From Sphingomonas turrisvirgatae (GTDB lineage Bacteria; Pseudomonadota; Alphaproteobacteria; Sphingomonadales; Sphingomonadaceae): a stretch of 64,000 nucleotides of DNA. Below are positions 13,233-21,535 of this stretch, piece by piece (position 1 is the stretch's first letter; each line of letters opens with the position of its first letter). The stretch is from NCBI RefSeq assembly GCF_001721295.1, contig NZ_MDDS01000006.1, positions 1 to 64,000 of the forward strand, written 5' to 3'. The notes beneath the pieces are model-generated. The model worked only from the letters and a program-made list of their open reading frames with translations, ran no database searches and was not told where the DNA came from. Position numbers and translations under genes: made by a program.

Positions 13233-15680
13233 TTACGAGCCAACGAGTTCTGGCGCGCGCTCCGGTGCGGTTTCCCCCGGTGCCCACCAATAGCCCTGCC
13301 CCATCTTTTCGGCCTCTCGCTCCATTCTAAGGCGATGCGTTCGATAGTCGGGGTCTACTTGCTCTGCGAGCTGGTCGAGGATCAGCCGCTCAAATGCCAA
13401 CCGCGCATACCAGAGCGAGCCACCAGGCACCTCGGACTTCAGCGCACGAACGCCCTTCTTGGCCGTGTTTGGCTCTTTGGCGTCGGGGTCATCGCTAAGC
13501 GCGTTGTCGACCCGCTGTACCTGATCGCCGATGACGATGCTCGCGGCGGTGTCGACCGTCTGATAGGCTGGTCCCGCCAAAGTGTCCGTGAAGCTACCGC
13601 CGAAACGGTTCGTCGACGACCCGAGGAAGTCACCAAAAATGCCGAGTCCGCCGCCTTGCAGCAGCGCCGCGCCCCAGAAGGCCCAATTATCCATCGGGCG
13701 AGGGTCCTTTCCCTTGGACACTTCCTTCATCTGAAGTGACACCGCACCGCTTAAGGTAGTGAATATCACCAGCGCCGCCGCGTATTGGGCGCCTTTCCCC
13801 CAGCTTGCGTTTGCCAACATCCGCCGCCCGTGCATCAGCATGATCGTGACTGGGAAGCTCTTGAACTGGAACGCTGTGCGGCCAAGCTCACCGAGCCATG
13901 TGCCCCGGCGTAGGGACGAGTTGATCGCGGCCTTGATCTCCAGTCCGCCCGTCGGAACAGCAAAGTCGACCTCGGTCATGATGCCTTCCATGAGCCGATC
14001 GCGCACACGTCGATCAGCAATGTTGTCCGGCAGTATCCACTTGGCCCCTCGCTCCTCAACAAGCGGTGCGGCGCGGATCACGTCCCACTCGGCTGCATCA
14101 AGGCCGTAGCGCTCGAAGAAGCCCCGAAAGGCCTTATCGAGTTTGCCGAAGGGTTTGCCGCGATTGGCCGTGATCGTGGACATGAACTCCATGCCCATCG
14201 CCCAGCGGCCCGCCTGCGTCACAGCAGACAATCCCTGGATGCGCATGACGCCTTCCGCCATCCGGCGCGACACTTCGCCCGTAAGCTCCTCGCCAAGGAA
14301 GCGGTTCTGCGACGCGGCGCGCGATGACCACTCTTCCGCGATGAGACCGGCGCGGACAGCCAGTGAGCGATCCGCTTTGTTCGCAGGGTTCAGATATTTC
14401 AGCGTGTCCCGGATCGTGTCCATCTGCGGCAGGCCATTGAAGCCTCGCGTGAGGGCGCTGGTGGCTTGGTCACTGGTCGTCGACAGCACGGCACTGCCAA
14501 GCTTGGTCGCCGACTGCCAGTTGCGGATTGCCGAGAATGCGAGCGCGAGCTTGCGGTTCTCTGGTCGATTGTGTCGTCCCATCACTTCGTCGAAGATGCG
14601 CTGCAACTGCTGACCGCCCTTGAATGCTTGTTGCCGGTCCTTCTGCCCGCCCGTCAGCGCTGCTGTTTGCTCAAGGTTATCGGATAGCCATTTCACCGTA
14701 GCTGCCGGGTTCGGGCCAAGGATCTCCATGAGCGCGATGTCACGGCTCATCATGTCGATGTGGCTCATCATCGACGCAAAAGGGTCCGACCCGCCGAAGC
14801 GATTGTTGTATTCGATCCAGCCGTCTGCGTTCTTGAAGTGCAGGAAGCGATGTTCGGCGTTGCGGTTGGCGAGCTTACGACCTCCCGATGCCCCCGGCGC
14901 GCGCTTCGACCACCCCTCTGTGCGGATCGCATCCCAGACAGCGCGCAGCGAGGCGTCCAGTCCTTCATCGGTGAAGGGCAGCCCGGTGCGTTCGTCGATC
15001 ATCTTATCGCGGTCGAGCCTCGCGGCGGTGAAGTCGCGCCACTCCTCAAACCCGGCTTCGTCAATCGAGCGGCTGTCATGGGACTGCGGCAAGCCCCACC
15101 CCTCCAGCTTGCCGATATTCCCGCCAGCAGCGTTGAACCGACGACGCAGCATCTCGCCTGCTTCGCGCCAGCCATCCGCCATCTGGCGGGCGTAAGCGCT
15201 GCCGGTATTCTGATCGAACAGCTCACGCACGATGTCCTCAAGCTCGGCCCGTTGACGGACCTGCCCCAGAACGTTTGTGGAGTGATTAGCGAGTATCTGA
15301 TCGATGCGAGCGTGAGCCTGCCCACGGATATTACGCCAGCGATATTCAACGTTGGCGTAAGATGCGCGGTCGTCGCGCACGAGGAGAGCAATCGCCCCAC
15401 GTGGGTTCAGAACGTCACCACCACGGCTGAACTTGCGCACGTTGGCCAGCGCGTCGGCCTGAGCCTTAACTTGCAGCAAGGTCTGATACTTGCGGTGCGC
15501 GGCGTCGAACTCCAGTTGTTCGAGCGTCTTTTCCGATGCCCGTGCCGCCGCCGGCCCTTCGCCCATGCTGCGTCGATAGAACTCCAACATCTCGCTATAG
15601 AGGTCGAGCATTTCGCCGGCACGCGCGGCGTCGATCTCGCCACTCGCCACCATCTCCGGGATGCATTCAGCCAGCGACAT
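13233..15680 (-). CDS. Large internal virion protein, 815 aa
   Basis: Located directly after the gp16-like protein and overlapping it by 14 nt. Mostly helical; a hydrophobic stretch near 625-650 (AALVIFTTLSGAVSLQM) and another near 675 (WAFWGAALLQGGGLGIFGDF) could insert into the membrane during DNA ejection. No catalytic motif is visible. Together with the upstream gene it may correspond to a gp16-type protein split in two; that is an inference from position and size. Confidence 0.75.
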   Translation of the reverse strand: MSLAECIPEMVASGEIDAARAGEMLDLYSEMLEFYRRSMGEGPAAARASEKTLEQLEFDAAHRKYQTLLQVKAQADALANVRKFSRGGDVLNPRGAIALLVRDDRASYANVEYRWRNIRGQAHARIDQILANHSTNVLGQVRQRAELEDIVRELFDQNTGSAYARQMADGWREAGEMLRRRFNAAGGNIGKLEGWGLPQSHDSRSIDEAGFEEWRDFTAARLDRDKMIDERTGLPFTDEGLDASLRAVWDAIRTEGWSKRAPGASGGRKLANRNAEHRFLHFKNADGWIEYNNRFGGSDPFASMMSHIDMMSRDIALMEILGPNPAATVKWLSDNLEQTAALTGGQKDRQQAFKGGQQLQRIFDEVMGRHNRPENRKLALAFSAIRNWQSATKLGSAVLSTTSDQATSALTRGFNGLPQMDTIRDTLKYLNPANKADRSLAVRAGLIAEEWSSRAASQNRFLGEELTGEVSRRMAEGVMRIQGLSAVTQAGRWAMGMEFMSTITANRGKPFGKLDKAFRGFFERYGLDAAEWDVIRAAPLVEERGAKWILPDNIADRRVRDRLMEGIMTEVDFAVPTGGLEIKAAINSSLRRGTWLGELGRTAFQFKSFPVTIMLMHGRRMLANASWGKGAQYAAALVIFTTLSGAVSLQMKEVSKGKDPRPMDNWAFWGAALLQGGGLGIFGDFLGSSTNRFGGSFTDTLAGPAYQTVDTAASIVIGDQVQRVDNALSDDPDAKEPNTAKKGVRALKSEVPGGSLWYARLAFERLILDQLAEQVDPDYRTHRLRMEREAEKMGQGYWWAPGETAPERAPELVGS

Positions 15681-18246
15681 TCGCAGTTCCCTTGTTTGGC
15701 ACCATGCAGGCGCGGGCAGCGCTGATCGCAGCCGTGTCCTTTTCCAGCCCGTCCAACACGGATCGGACGTTCACCGGGTCGCCGTCCTCCCCGATGCGAA
15801 CTTGCAGGTCAGCCAGGTCGCCGCGATCGACCGCCATTAGGATGTCGTGTTCGAGGCTGTCTGTTGCTTCGCGCAGAGCGGATGGTACGGGATCGTCATA
15901 GGTGCGCAGCTGTTCGGCGACCTCGCCCGCTTCGGCTTGGCGCTGCGCGGACGGCATGTCGGGCGCGACAATTTCACGCTCGGCAACGGAGCGCGTGGCC
16001 GTCTCGACCCGAGATGGGGGTAACGCCGCCCCACCCCTCCGCACTTCTGTGATCGTGTTGCCGAAATGCACACGGCGTCCGTTCTGCCAGGACTCAACAG
16101 GGATAAGGCCGGTGGCTGGTGATGACTGCGGCTGCACGACGGTGCGACGCTCGAATTTGCCGGCGTCCTTGCCGGAAATGTAACGGAGACCAATCCGGCC
16201 GTCAGGCATCTCAGCGAGTTCAACGGGGTCGCCGCCGCGAGCCTGTAGCTCACCAAGCTTGATAGCGTCATCGAGTGACACGAACCATGTGCGCTCGGAC
16301 GGCGGTTGTAGGCCCTGCTCAGCCTCGCCATGCTCGGGGCGATATGCCTTATCGCGGGTCGTCGTACCATCAGGCTCAACACGGTAGGTCGAACCCTTGG
16401 CCGTGACGAAGTAGGTTGTCGCGGGGTCGAGTTCATCCGCCCCGAAGCGTCGTGCACTGATCGGATCATCGAGCGGCAGCAAGTCGAACTGGCCCGGCTC
16501 CTCAGCGGGATCAATGGCCCTGACGCGCGGCTCCCCCATGTCCGGCGCGTCCGCCGCCTCAAGAGCGCGCGCAGCAAACTCATCATCCTGCTGCGCCCGC
16601 GCCAAGTCGGCTTCCGCCGCGTCGACCTGCCGCTGAGCCGCAAGCCACTCCTCGTCCGTGCCGAAGCCCTCCCGCTGCAAGACTGGCCCGCTCGGCACCT
16701 CGCCGCCCATCTTGGCGTGCGCCCACTCGATCACGTCCTCTGCCGTCTTGCCGCGCAGGAAGGGGTTGGCCTTTACAGCACCTTCGCCAAGCACGCGCTC
16801 GATCGGCGTGTCCGGCGCGGCGCGCAGAATCGCTTGTGCCCCGCCCTGCCCCGCGAAGTGCATCAGGTAGAGGTTGCCCGCCGTCGGACGTGCGCCGACG
16901 CGGGCCAGTGCCGCCGTGTTGTCGGCGATCAGGTCGTCCATGAGCCGCTCTTGCACGGCGGGGTCGCTGCGCTTGGCGAGGATCTGCGCGTCCGCCAGCC
17001 CCTGCGAGCCATAGCGCCGGGTGTAATACCGCCTCCACGTGGGCGCGGTGAACTGATAGCGGCCGTAGGCACTGGAGCGCGGATTTGCCGCAGTATCGTT
17101 GCCGCCACTCTCCACACGCCGAATCTTGGCCTTGAGCGCGGCTCCGCCTTCCATAGCGGGTGGAGGAGCGGCACGGGTCAGTGCTGGCGATGCAGCAGCC
17201 GATGTAGCCGCAGCTGGCGACTCCGGCGCAGCGAGGTTGCGCATCGCTTCGGCCAGCTTCTCGGCGTGTGCTTCGCGTCCCGGTCCCGGCTGAAACGGGT
17301 TGGTGGCGTCAATCTGCGCCTCGCGCTCGATCAGGTCGACCGCCGCCTTTTCCGTCGGCGTCATGCGATCGACGCCGATATGCCGCCGATATAGCTCGGG
17401 CAGCATGGCCTCAGGCACTTCGCCATCCGCGAGCGCCTTGGCGAGTTGCTTGTCGATCGGGTTCAGCTTGCGTCCCGCCGCGCGCGCGACGCCTTCGACC
17501 ACTTCCGATGCGCCCTGAAATGCCGCGCCGCCGACAAAAGCTGTGACGACATTTTCGACGACATCGCCTGCGGTCGTTTCCTCACCGAACGCCCGCTTTT
17601 GCTCGGCAACAAGCGGCTGCTCCAACCCCTCGATGCCGGCGTTGACGAGACCCTCGGTCAACATGCGGATGGCGGCAGATTTCCCGAAGCCGCCAACGCT
17701 CAACGTCATGAGATTGATGGGATCACGGAACCCTTCGACCACACCACCGGCCAGTGAAGCGATCGAGCCGCCCCATTCCCCGTTGCGCTCCAACACGGCC
17801 TGAGCTTGCTCGCGCCGCTGCTTGGCATTTTCCAAGATGCTGGAGCGGAACTCCGCGAGCGTCTTGGGCAACGTCGGGAACGCTTTGGGGTTGGCGCGGC
17901 GGGCGCGCTCGACCTCGCCCCACGCCCGCTCCTCAAGCTCCTGCCGGTTCGGGCCATGGAAGCTGTCGCGCCATGTGCCATCTGCCTGCCGTTGCTTGCC
18001 AAGCGCAGGATTGCCGAGCCTTCGCTCGCCGCGCGGGCGGCTGCGGTTCAGTTCTTCAAGGACCGGCTCCCACGCTTCCCACGTGCGGTCATATTCCGCC
18101 GTAGGCATCTCGCCGGCCGTGACTTCCCGCTGCGCGCGGAAGAGGTCGCCCCATCCCGGCTGCGGCATGTCCCGCTGTTGTGCGAGCGGGAAGGACGCCA
18201 CATCAGGAGCATCGGCGTAGCTGGATGGATCGCGTTGATCGAACAT
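15667..18246 (-). CDS. gp16-like internal virion protein with lytic transglycosylase domain
   Basis: An 859-residue virion protein. Around 370-470 it has a lysozyme-like fold: RRVESGGNDTAANPRSSAYG with the probable catalytic Glu, then YGRYQFTAPTW. This domain would make a hole in peptidoglycan during genome entry, as in T7 gp16. The N-terminal third is helical with a hydrophobic patch (FVGGAAFQGASEVV); the C-terminal third is acidic and unassigned. ATG 18246 overlaps the upstream stop (TGATG). Confidence 0.85.
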   Translation of the reverse strand: MFDQRDPSSYADAPDVASFPLAQQRDMPQPGWGDLFRAQREVTAGEMPTAEYDRTWEAWEPVLEELNRSRPRGERRLGNPALGKQRQADGTWRDSFHGPNRQELEERAWGEVERARRANPKAFPTLPKTLAEFRSSILENAKQRREQAQAVLERNGEWGGSIASLAGGVVEGFRDPINLMTLSVGGFGKSAAIRMLTEGLVNAGIEGLEQPLVAEQKRAFGEETTAGDVVENVVTAFVGGAAFQGASEVVEGVARAAGRKLNPIDKQLAKALADGEVPEAMLPELYRRHIGVDRMTPTEKAAVDLIEREAQIDATNPFQPGPGREAHAEKLAEAMRNLAAPESPAAATSAAASPALTRAAPPPAMEGGAALKAKIRRVESGGNDTAANPRSSAYGRYQFTAPTWRRYYTRRYGSQGLADAQILAKRSDPAVQERLMDDLIADNTAALARVGARPTAGNLYLMHFAGQGGAQAILRAAPDTPIERVLGEGAVKANPFLRGKTAEDVIEWAHAKMGGEVPSGPVLQREGFGTDEEWLAAQRQVDAAEADLARAQQDDEFAARALEAADAPDMGEPRVRAIDPAEEPGQFDLLPLDDPISARRFGADELDPATTYFVTAKGSTYRVEPDGTTTRDKAYRPEHGEAEQGLQPPSERTWFVSLDDAIKLGELQARGGDPVELAEMPDGRIGLRYISGKDAGKFERRTVVQPQSSPATGLIPVESWQNGRRVHFGNTITEVRRGGAALPPSRVETATRSVAEREIVAPDMPSAQRQAEAGEVAEQLRTYDDPVPSALREATDSLEHDILMAVDRGDLADLQVRIGEDGDPVNVRSVLDGLEKDTAAISAARACMVPNKGTANVAG

Positions 18247-20297
18247 CACTTGTCCGGCAAGCGGCGCGCGTCGACCAGCCAAGGCCCGCCCTTCTTGGAC
18301 GCCAGAAAGCTGCCGTTCCGGGTGCGGAACCCGTATTGAGCCTCACGAACCCGGACCGGCGTAAGCTTGCGCAGGTCGCCCGACGCGACGGCACTGCCAT
18401 CGGGCCATACAGGCGAGCCGTTGAGCGCTGCCGCTGAATAGGCCGGGCCTGTCGCGCGAGCGAAGCGCCGCATGAGGCTTTCACTCGACATCGAGGGGGG
18501 CACGGAAACAGGCTGCCCTTGGTAGGTCGTGAAGCCGCCATACCAAACACCGTTGCGGCGATGTGCCCCGGTCGCCACCTGGATCGCAGTCTTGTAGCGC
18601 TCCTCGTTGAACTCGGTGACGCCATCGCGGGCAGCAGCAGAGGCATAGAGCGCCTTCGCCGCTTCGCTGACCTGGTTGACGTAATCCGGCCCCATGGCGC
18701 GCAGCGCTGGGATGCCCGCCTCGGCCCACGTCACGCGAGCAAGGTTCTCGCTCCACACCTTCGGATTTGCCTTGAGCGCGTCAGGACCGTTCAGGACATC
18801 ACGCATCAGCGACACGCCAACGCCACCGGGCAGGCTGCTTAGCGCGATAGCCTGGCGGAAACCCGCATCCTCGCCCGCGATCTGATAAGCAGCGCCGATC
18901 TGGGCGCGCACATCGGGGAACTTGCGAATGAATTGCGCGGCCTTCAGGCGATCAGCCTGCGAGCCGGTAATCAGTTCCTTGAGCGACGCAGCTTCCGGCG
19001 CGGTCAGCGGCTCGACGCGGTTACGCCCATATTGCTGCGCAGCTGCGATGGCGAATTGCGAACGCGCGGAGAAGGAGGCCGGATCGCGCGGATTGAGCGC
19101 CGGCATGGCCTGACCTGTCGCGAACTCCTGCTGCGCCATTGCGCCGCCAGAGCCGTTCAAGCGCTCGGCGGTTTGGGTGCGGAGCGCCTCAACGCCCTTC
19201 AGTTCGGCAGCCTCAGCGGGGGTCAGCCCGCCCTTCGATTGCTTGGCGGTCAACTCGGCGATGCGGGCGTCCAGCTGCGGAAGCCCCTGCCCCTTATAGG
19301 TCAGCGCCGCGGCCATCTCGATACCCTTGGTACGCGCCGTCACGGCACCCGAGGTGTCACCGATCGCCTCCCGCCGCTGCGCGATCCGTTCCCAATCCTC
19401 GGGCTTCCCTGCCCCATTGGCGAGTTTCGCCTCATCGGTTGCGATTGCCTCGCGGGCCTCCGCTTTTGCCGCCGCCGCCGCCGCACGCTGCTCAGCCTCT
19501 ACCCTGCGCTGTTCAGCCGCGATGGCATTACGCTTGATCCGGATATCGTCGTTGACGCGATCCAGATCAGCCGCGGTAAAACGCCCCTTGAACTGCTCGA
19601 CATATGCCTCGGCGGTGTCGGGATTAACGTCGGTCAATCGACCGGCGATGAGCTTTCGCGCTTCAGACTCAGTTTCCAGTCGTTTTGCTGCAAGCGTCGG
19701 CGGCTCCCATCCCTCCAGCTTGCCGATCGCATCGACCTCGGACTTGGCGGTGGCGATATAGGACTCGCTGTCCTCTAGGCTCTTGAAGTTGCCCGCCGCG
19801 CCGTTGATCGCGAGTTTGCGCCGGGAATCAGCGGTCTCGATCAGCGATGTGCGATGCTCACCAGCGACATAGCGGGAGAGTTGGCTCCGGAGCCGGATAG
19901 CCTTCTGGTCGTAGCTTTCTTGAAACAGCCGGCGCGCCAGTTCGCTCGGCAGGGCCTTCTTGATTTCGTCGGCGCGCTCCTCAAGGTTCTTGAGGGTGGG
20001 ATCGAGTGCGTCGACTGCCCCTTGCCCCTTGTAGGTCATGAAGCCCGTTTCAGGGTTGTCGACCGCATCCTGAACGATCGTTTCCCACTGATTGTCAGCC
20101 TCTTTGGCTGCCCGCTCCTGCTGCTCCTCGAAGATGCGCTGCTTCGTGTCAGCGAAGTCTGCGCCCGTTTGACCTAGCTGCTGGAGGCCTGCCGCAATGC
20201 CGGCTGCAACGCCGCCGACGGGCGCACTGGCAAAGCGCTCCCGCGTGGTCTGTGCGAGCGGGACAACGTTCTGATCGTAAGTCTGGACGCGCGGCAT
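18246..20297 (-). CDS. gp15-like internal virion protein
   Basis: A 683-residue, highly helical protein with long coiled-coil stretches (around 60-110 and 250-290, Ala/Glu/Arg-rich). Its place between the gp14-like and gp16-like genes matches T7 gp15 of the ejection tube. The start MPRVQTYDQNVVPL at 20297 is preferred because it leaves the same 31-nt spacing to the upstream CGCTCGATTCAA copy as the gp11-like gene has; ATG 20324 is the alternative. Confidence 0.75.
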   Translation of the reverse strand: MPRVQTYDQNVVPLAQTTRERFASAPVGGVAAGIAAGLQQLGQTGADFADTKQRIFEEQQERAAKEADNQWETIVQDAVDNPETGFMTYKGQGAVDALDPTLKNLEERADEIKKALPSELARRLFQESYDQKAIRLRSQLSRYVAGEHRTSLIETADSRRKLAINGAAGNFKSLEDSESYIATAKSEVDAIGKLEGWEPPTLAAKRLETESEARKLIAGRLTDVNPDTAEAYVEQFKGRFTAADLDRVNDDIRIKRNAIAAEQRRVEAEQRAAAAAAKAEAREAIATDEAKLANGAGKPEDWERIAQRREAIGDTSGAVTARTKGIEMAAALTYKGQGLPQLDARIAELTAKQSKGGLTPAEAAELKGVEALRTQTAERLNGSGGAMAQQEFATGQAMPALNPRDPASFSARSQFAIAAAQQYGRNRVEPLTAPEAASLKELITGSQADRLKAAQFIRKFPDVRAQIGAAYQIAGEDAGFRQAIALSSLPGGVGVSLMRDVLNGPDALKANPKVWSENLARVTWAEAGIPALRAMGPDYVNQVSEAAKALYASAAARDGVTEFNEERYKTAIQVATGAHRRNGVWYGGFTTYQGQPVSVPPSMSSESLMRRFARATGPAYSAAALNGSPVWPDGSAVASGDLRKLTPVRVREAQYGFRTRNGSFLASKKGGPWLVDARRLPDK

Positions 20298-20327
20298 GAC
20301 ACCGCGATAGGATCGCCGCTTCATCCC

Positions 20328-20339
20328 TTGAATCGAGCG
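20328..20339 (-). promoter_or_regulatory. Late-region 12-mer, copy 2
   Basis: CGCTCGATTCAA on the minus strand, 31 nt upstream of the gp15-like start and 9 nt from the oppositely oriented lipoprotein gene. TCCTAT (20312-20307) follows 15 nt later. Confidence 0.6.
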
Positions 20340-20347
20340 GACCTAAC

Positions 20348-20578
20348 ATGAAGACAGTCGCTATCGTCGGTATCGCCGTGATCATGTCGGCATGCGCAGG
20401 AATGGGGCGTCCCGGTATTGTGGGCAACCCGGCGTCCGTGACCATTTCCAACGTATGGAACCAGAGCGCCGCGCAATCTCACGCGGACAAGCATTGCGCT
20501 CAATTCGGAAAAGTGGCGCGCTATAACACCGGCACGCCCGATACTTACCACTTTAGCTTTGATTGCGTTGCGCCGTAG
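20348..20578 (+). CDS. Small lipoprotein on the opposite strand (moron candidate)
   Basis: A 76-residue protein with a signal peptide and lipobox: MKTVAIVGIAVIMSACAG, Cys16 as the lipidated residue. The mature part has two further Cys (in SHADKHCAQFGK and FSFDCVAP) that could form a disulphide, and resembles small proteobacterial envelope lipoproteins. It is the only plus-strand gene inside a 32-kb minus-strand block, between the gp14- and gp15-like genes. It is likely expressed from the prophage to alter the cell surface or block superinfection. The ribosome site is weak. Confidence 0.75.
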   Translation: MKTVAIVGIAVIMSACAGMGRPGIVGNPASVTISNVWNQSAAQSHADKHCAQFGKVARYNTGTPDTYHFSFDCVAP

Positions 20579-20580
20579 GC

Positions 20581-21075
20581 TCAGCTTGCCTTGTATTTCG
20601 CATACCGCTGCGCCCCGCCAAGCACCGTCGACCCTACATCCAACGCGCCCTTTACGAGCGCTCCAGTCGCCTGCATCCGCGCGCCCCGCGCCTTGGCCCG
20701 GTAGTTCGAGGCGTTGATATCGAAACCGCGAATTTCCTGCGCCGACGCGTCATAGATCGACTGCACGTCCTGCGCGCCCATCGATGCCGTGTCGCGTTGC
20801 ACCTGTAGCGCTGAGCCAAACCCTTGATCGATGCCATTCGCGGCCATCGCGGCCTGCTGCTGACCCTGCACCTGCGATAGCTTGCGATACTGCCGCTGCG
20901 CTTCAATCTTGCGCCGGTCCTCGGCATTGCGCGCCGACTCGTTCTCAAGCTGAGCGTTGCGCTCCGCGACCTTAGCCTCGTAGCGAGACTGACCAGCGGC
21001 CTGTAGCGCCGAAACGCCAGTGCCGATCGCCTGCGTTGCGGTTGCCGCGATCAAGAGGGTTCCGGGATCACACAT
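20581..21075 (-). CDS. gp14-like internal virion protein
   Basis: A 164-residue protein with an N-terminal hydrophobic/Ala-Thr segment (TLLIAATATQAIGTGVSALQ) and a helical, Gln/Ala/Arg-rich body, typical of the small ejection proteins of T7-like phages that form the outer-membrane pore. Position between gp13- and gp15-like genes supports this. Overlaps the upstream gene by 8 nt. Confidence 0.75.
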   Translation of the reverse strand: MCDPGTLLIAATATQAIGTGVSALQAAGQSRYEAKVAERNAQLENESARNAEDRRKIEAQRQYRKLSQVQGQQQAAMAANGIDQGFGSALQVQRDTASMGAQDVQSIYDASAQEIRGFDINASNYRAKARGARMQATGALVKGALDVGSTVLGGAQRYAKYKAS

Positions 21076-21535
21076 CTCGCTTCATCCAAAACTCACGAAA
21101 GGCCAGCCCGCCAATCATCTGCTCGCCTTCCTCCACCGTGAAGCCCCATCGCTCAAGCAGTCGGATCGCCCGACCGTTCCCCGAAGCAACTAGGTTGCGA
21201 AGCTCCCGCCGTGAATCGAGCATCTTGTCGATGATGACCGGACCGATGCGCAGCATATCAGCGCCGCGGCGATAGACGGCATCCGTCCCCAGAAACCACG
21301 GCCTGCCCTCGCCTTCGATCGCGCTCACCGTCACGCAGCCGAACATGGCAACAGGAACGTCATCGATCTTGGCCGTCCATGCTTCGCACGATTCGATCAG
21401 CCCCCGGCGTAGTGCATCCTTCGCACCATGCCCGAACGCCGCGCATTCCATGCGGTCCACCTGGCGCATACGGCTGGCAATGCGTCCGACATGAGCCGGT
21501 GACGCGCGGACGATCTCAACCCGGGTTCGAGACAT
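21068..21535 (-). CDS. gp13-like (DUF2833, acetyltransferase-fold) protein
   Basis: A 155-residue protein with a GNAT-like fold signature: an N-terminal RASPAHVGRIASRMRQVD, central AMFGCVTVSAIEGEGRPWFL and C-terminal AIRLLERWGFTVEE. T7 gp13, needed for virion assembly, belongs to the same DUF2833 group. ATG 21535 is used; a TTG nine bases upstream is also in frame. Confidence 0.75.
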   Translation of the reverse strand: MSRTRVEIVRASPAHVGRIASRMRQVDRMECAAFGHGAKDALRRGLIESCEAWTAKIDDVPVAMFGCVTVSAIEGEGRPWFLGTDAVYRRGADMLRIGPVIIDKMLDSRRELRNLVASGNGRAIRLLERWGFTVEEGEQMIGGLAFREFWMKRDV

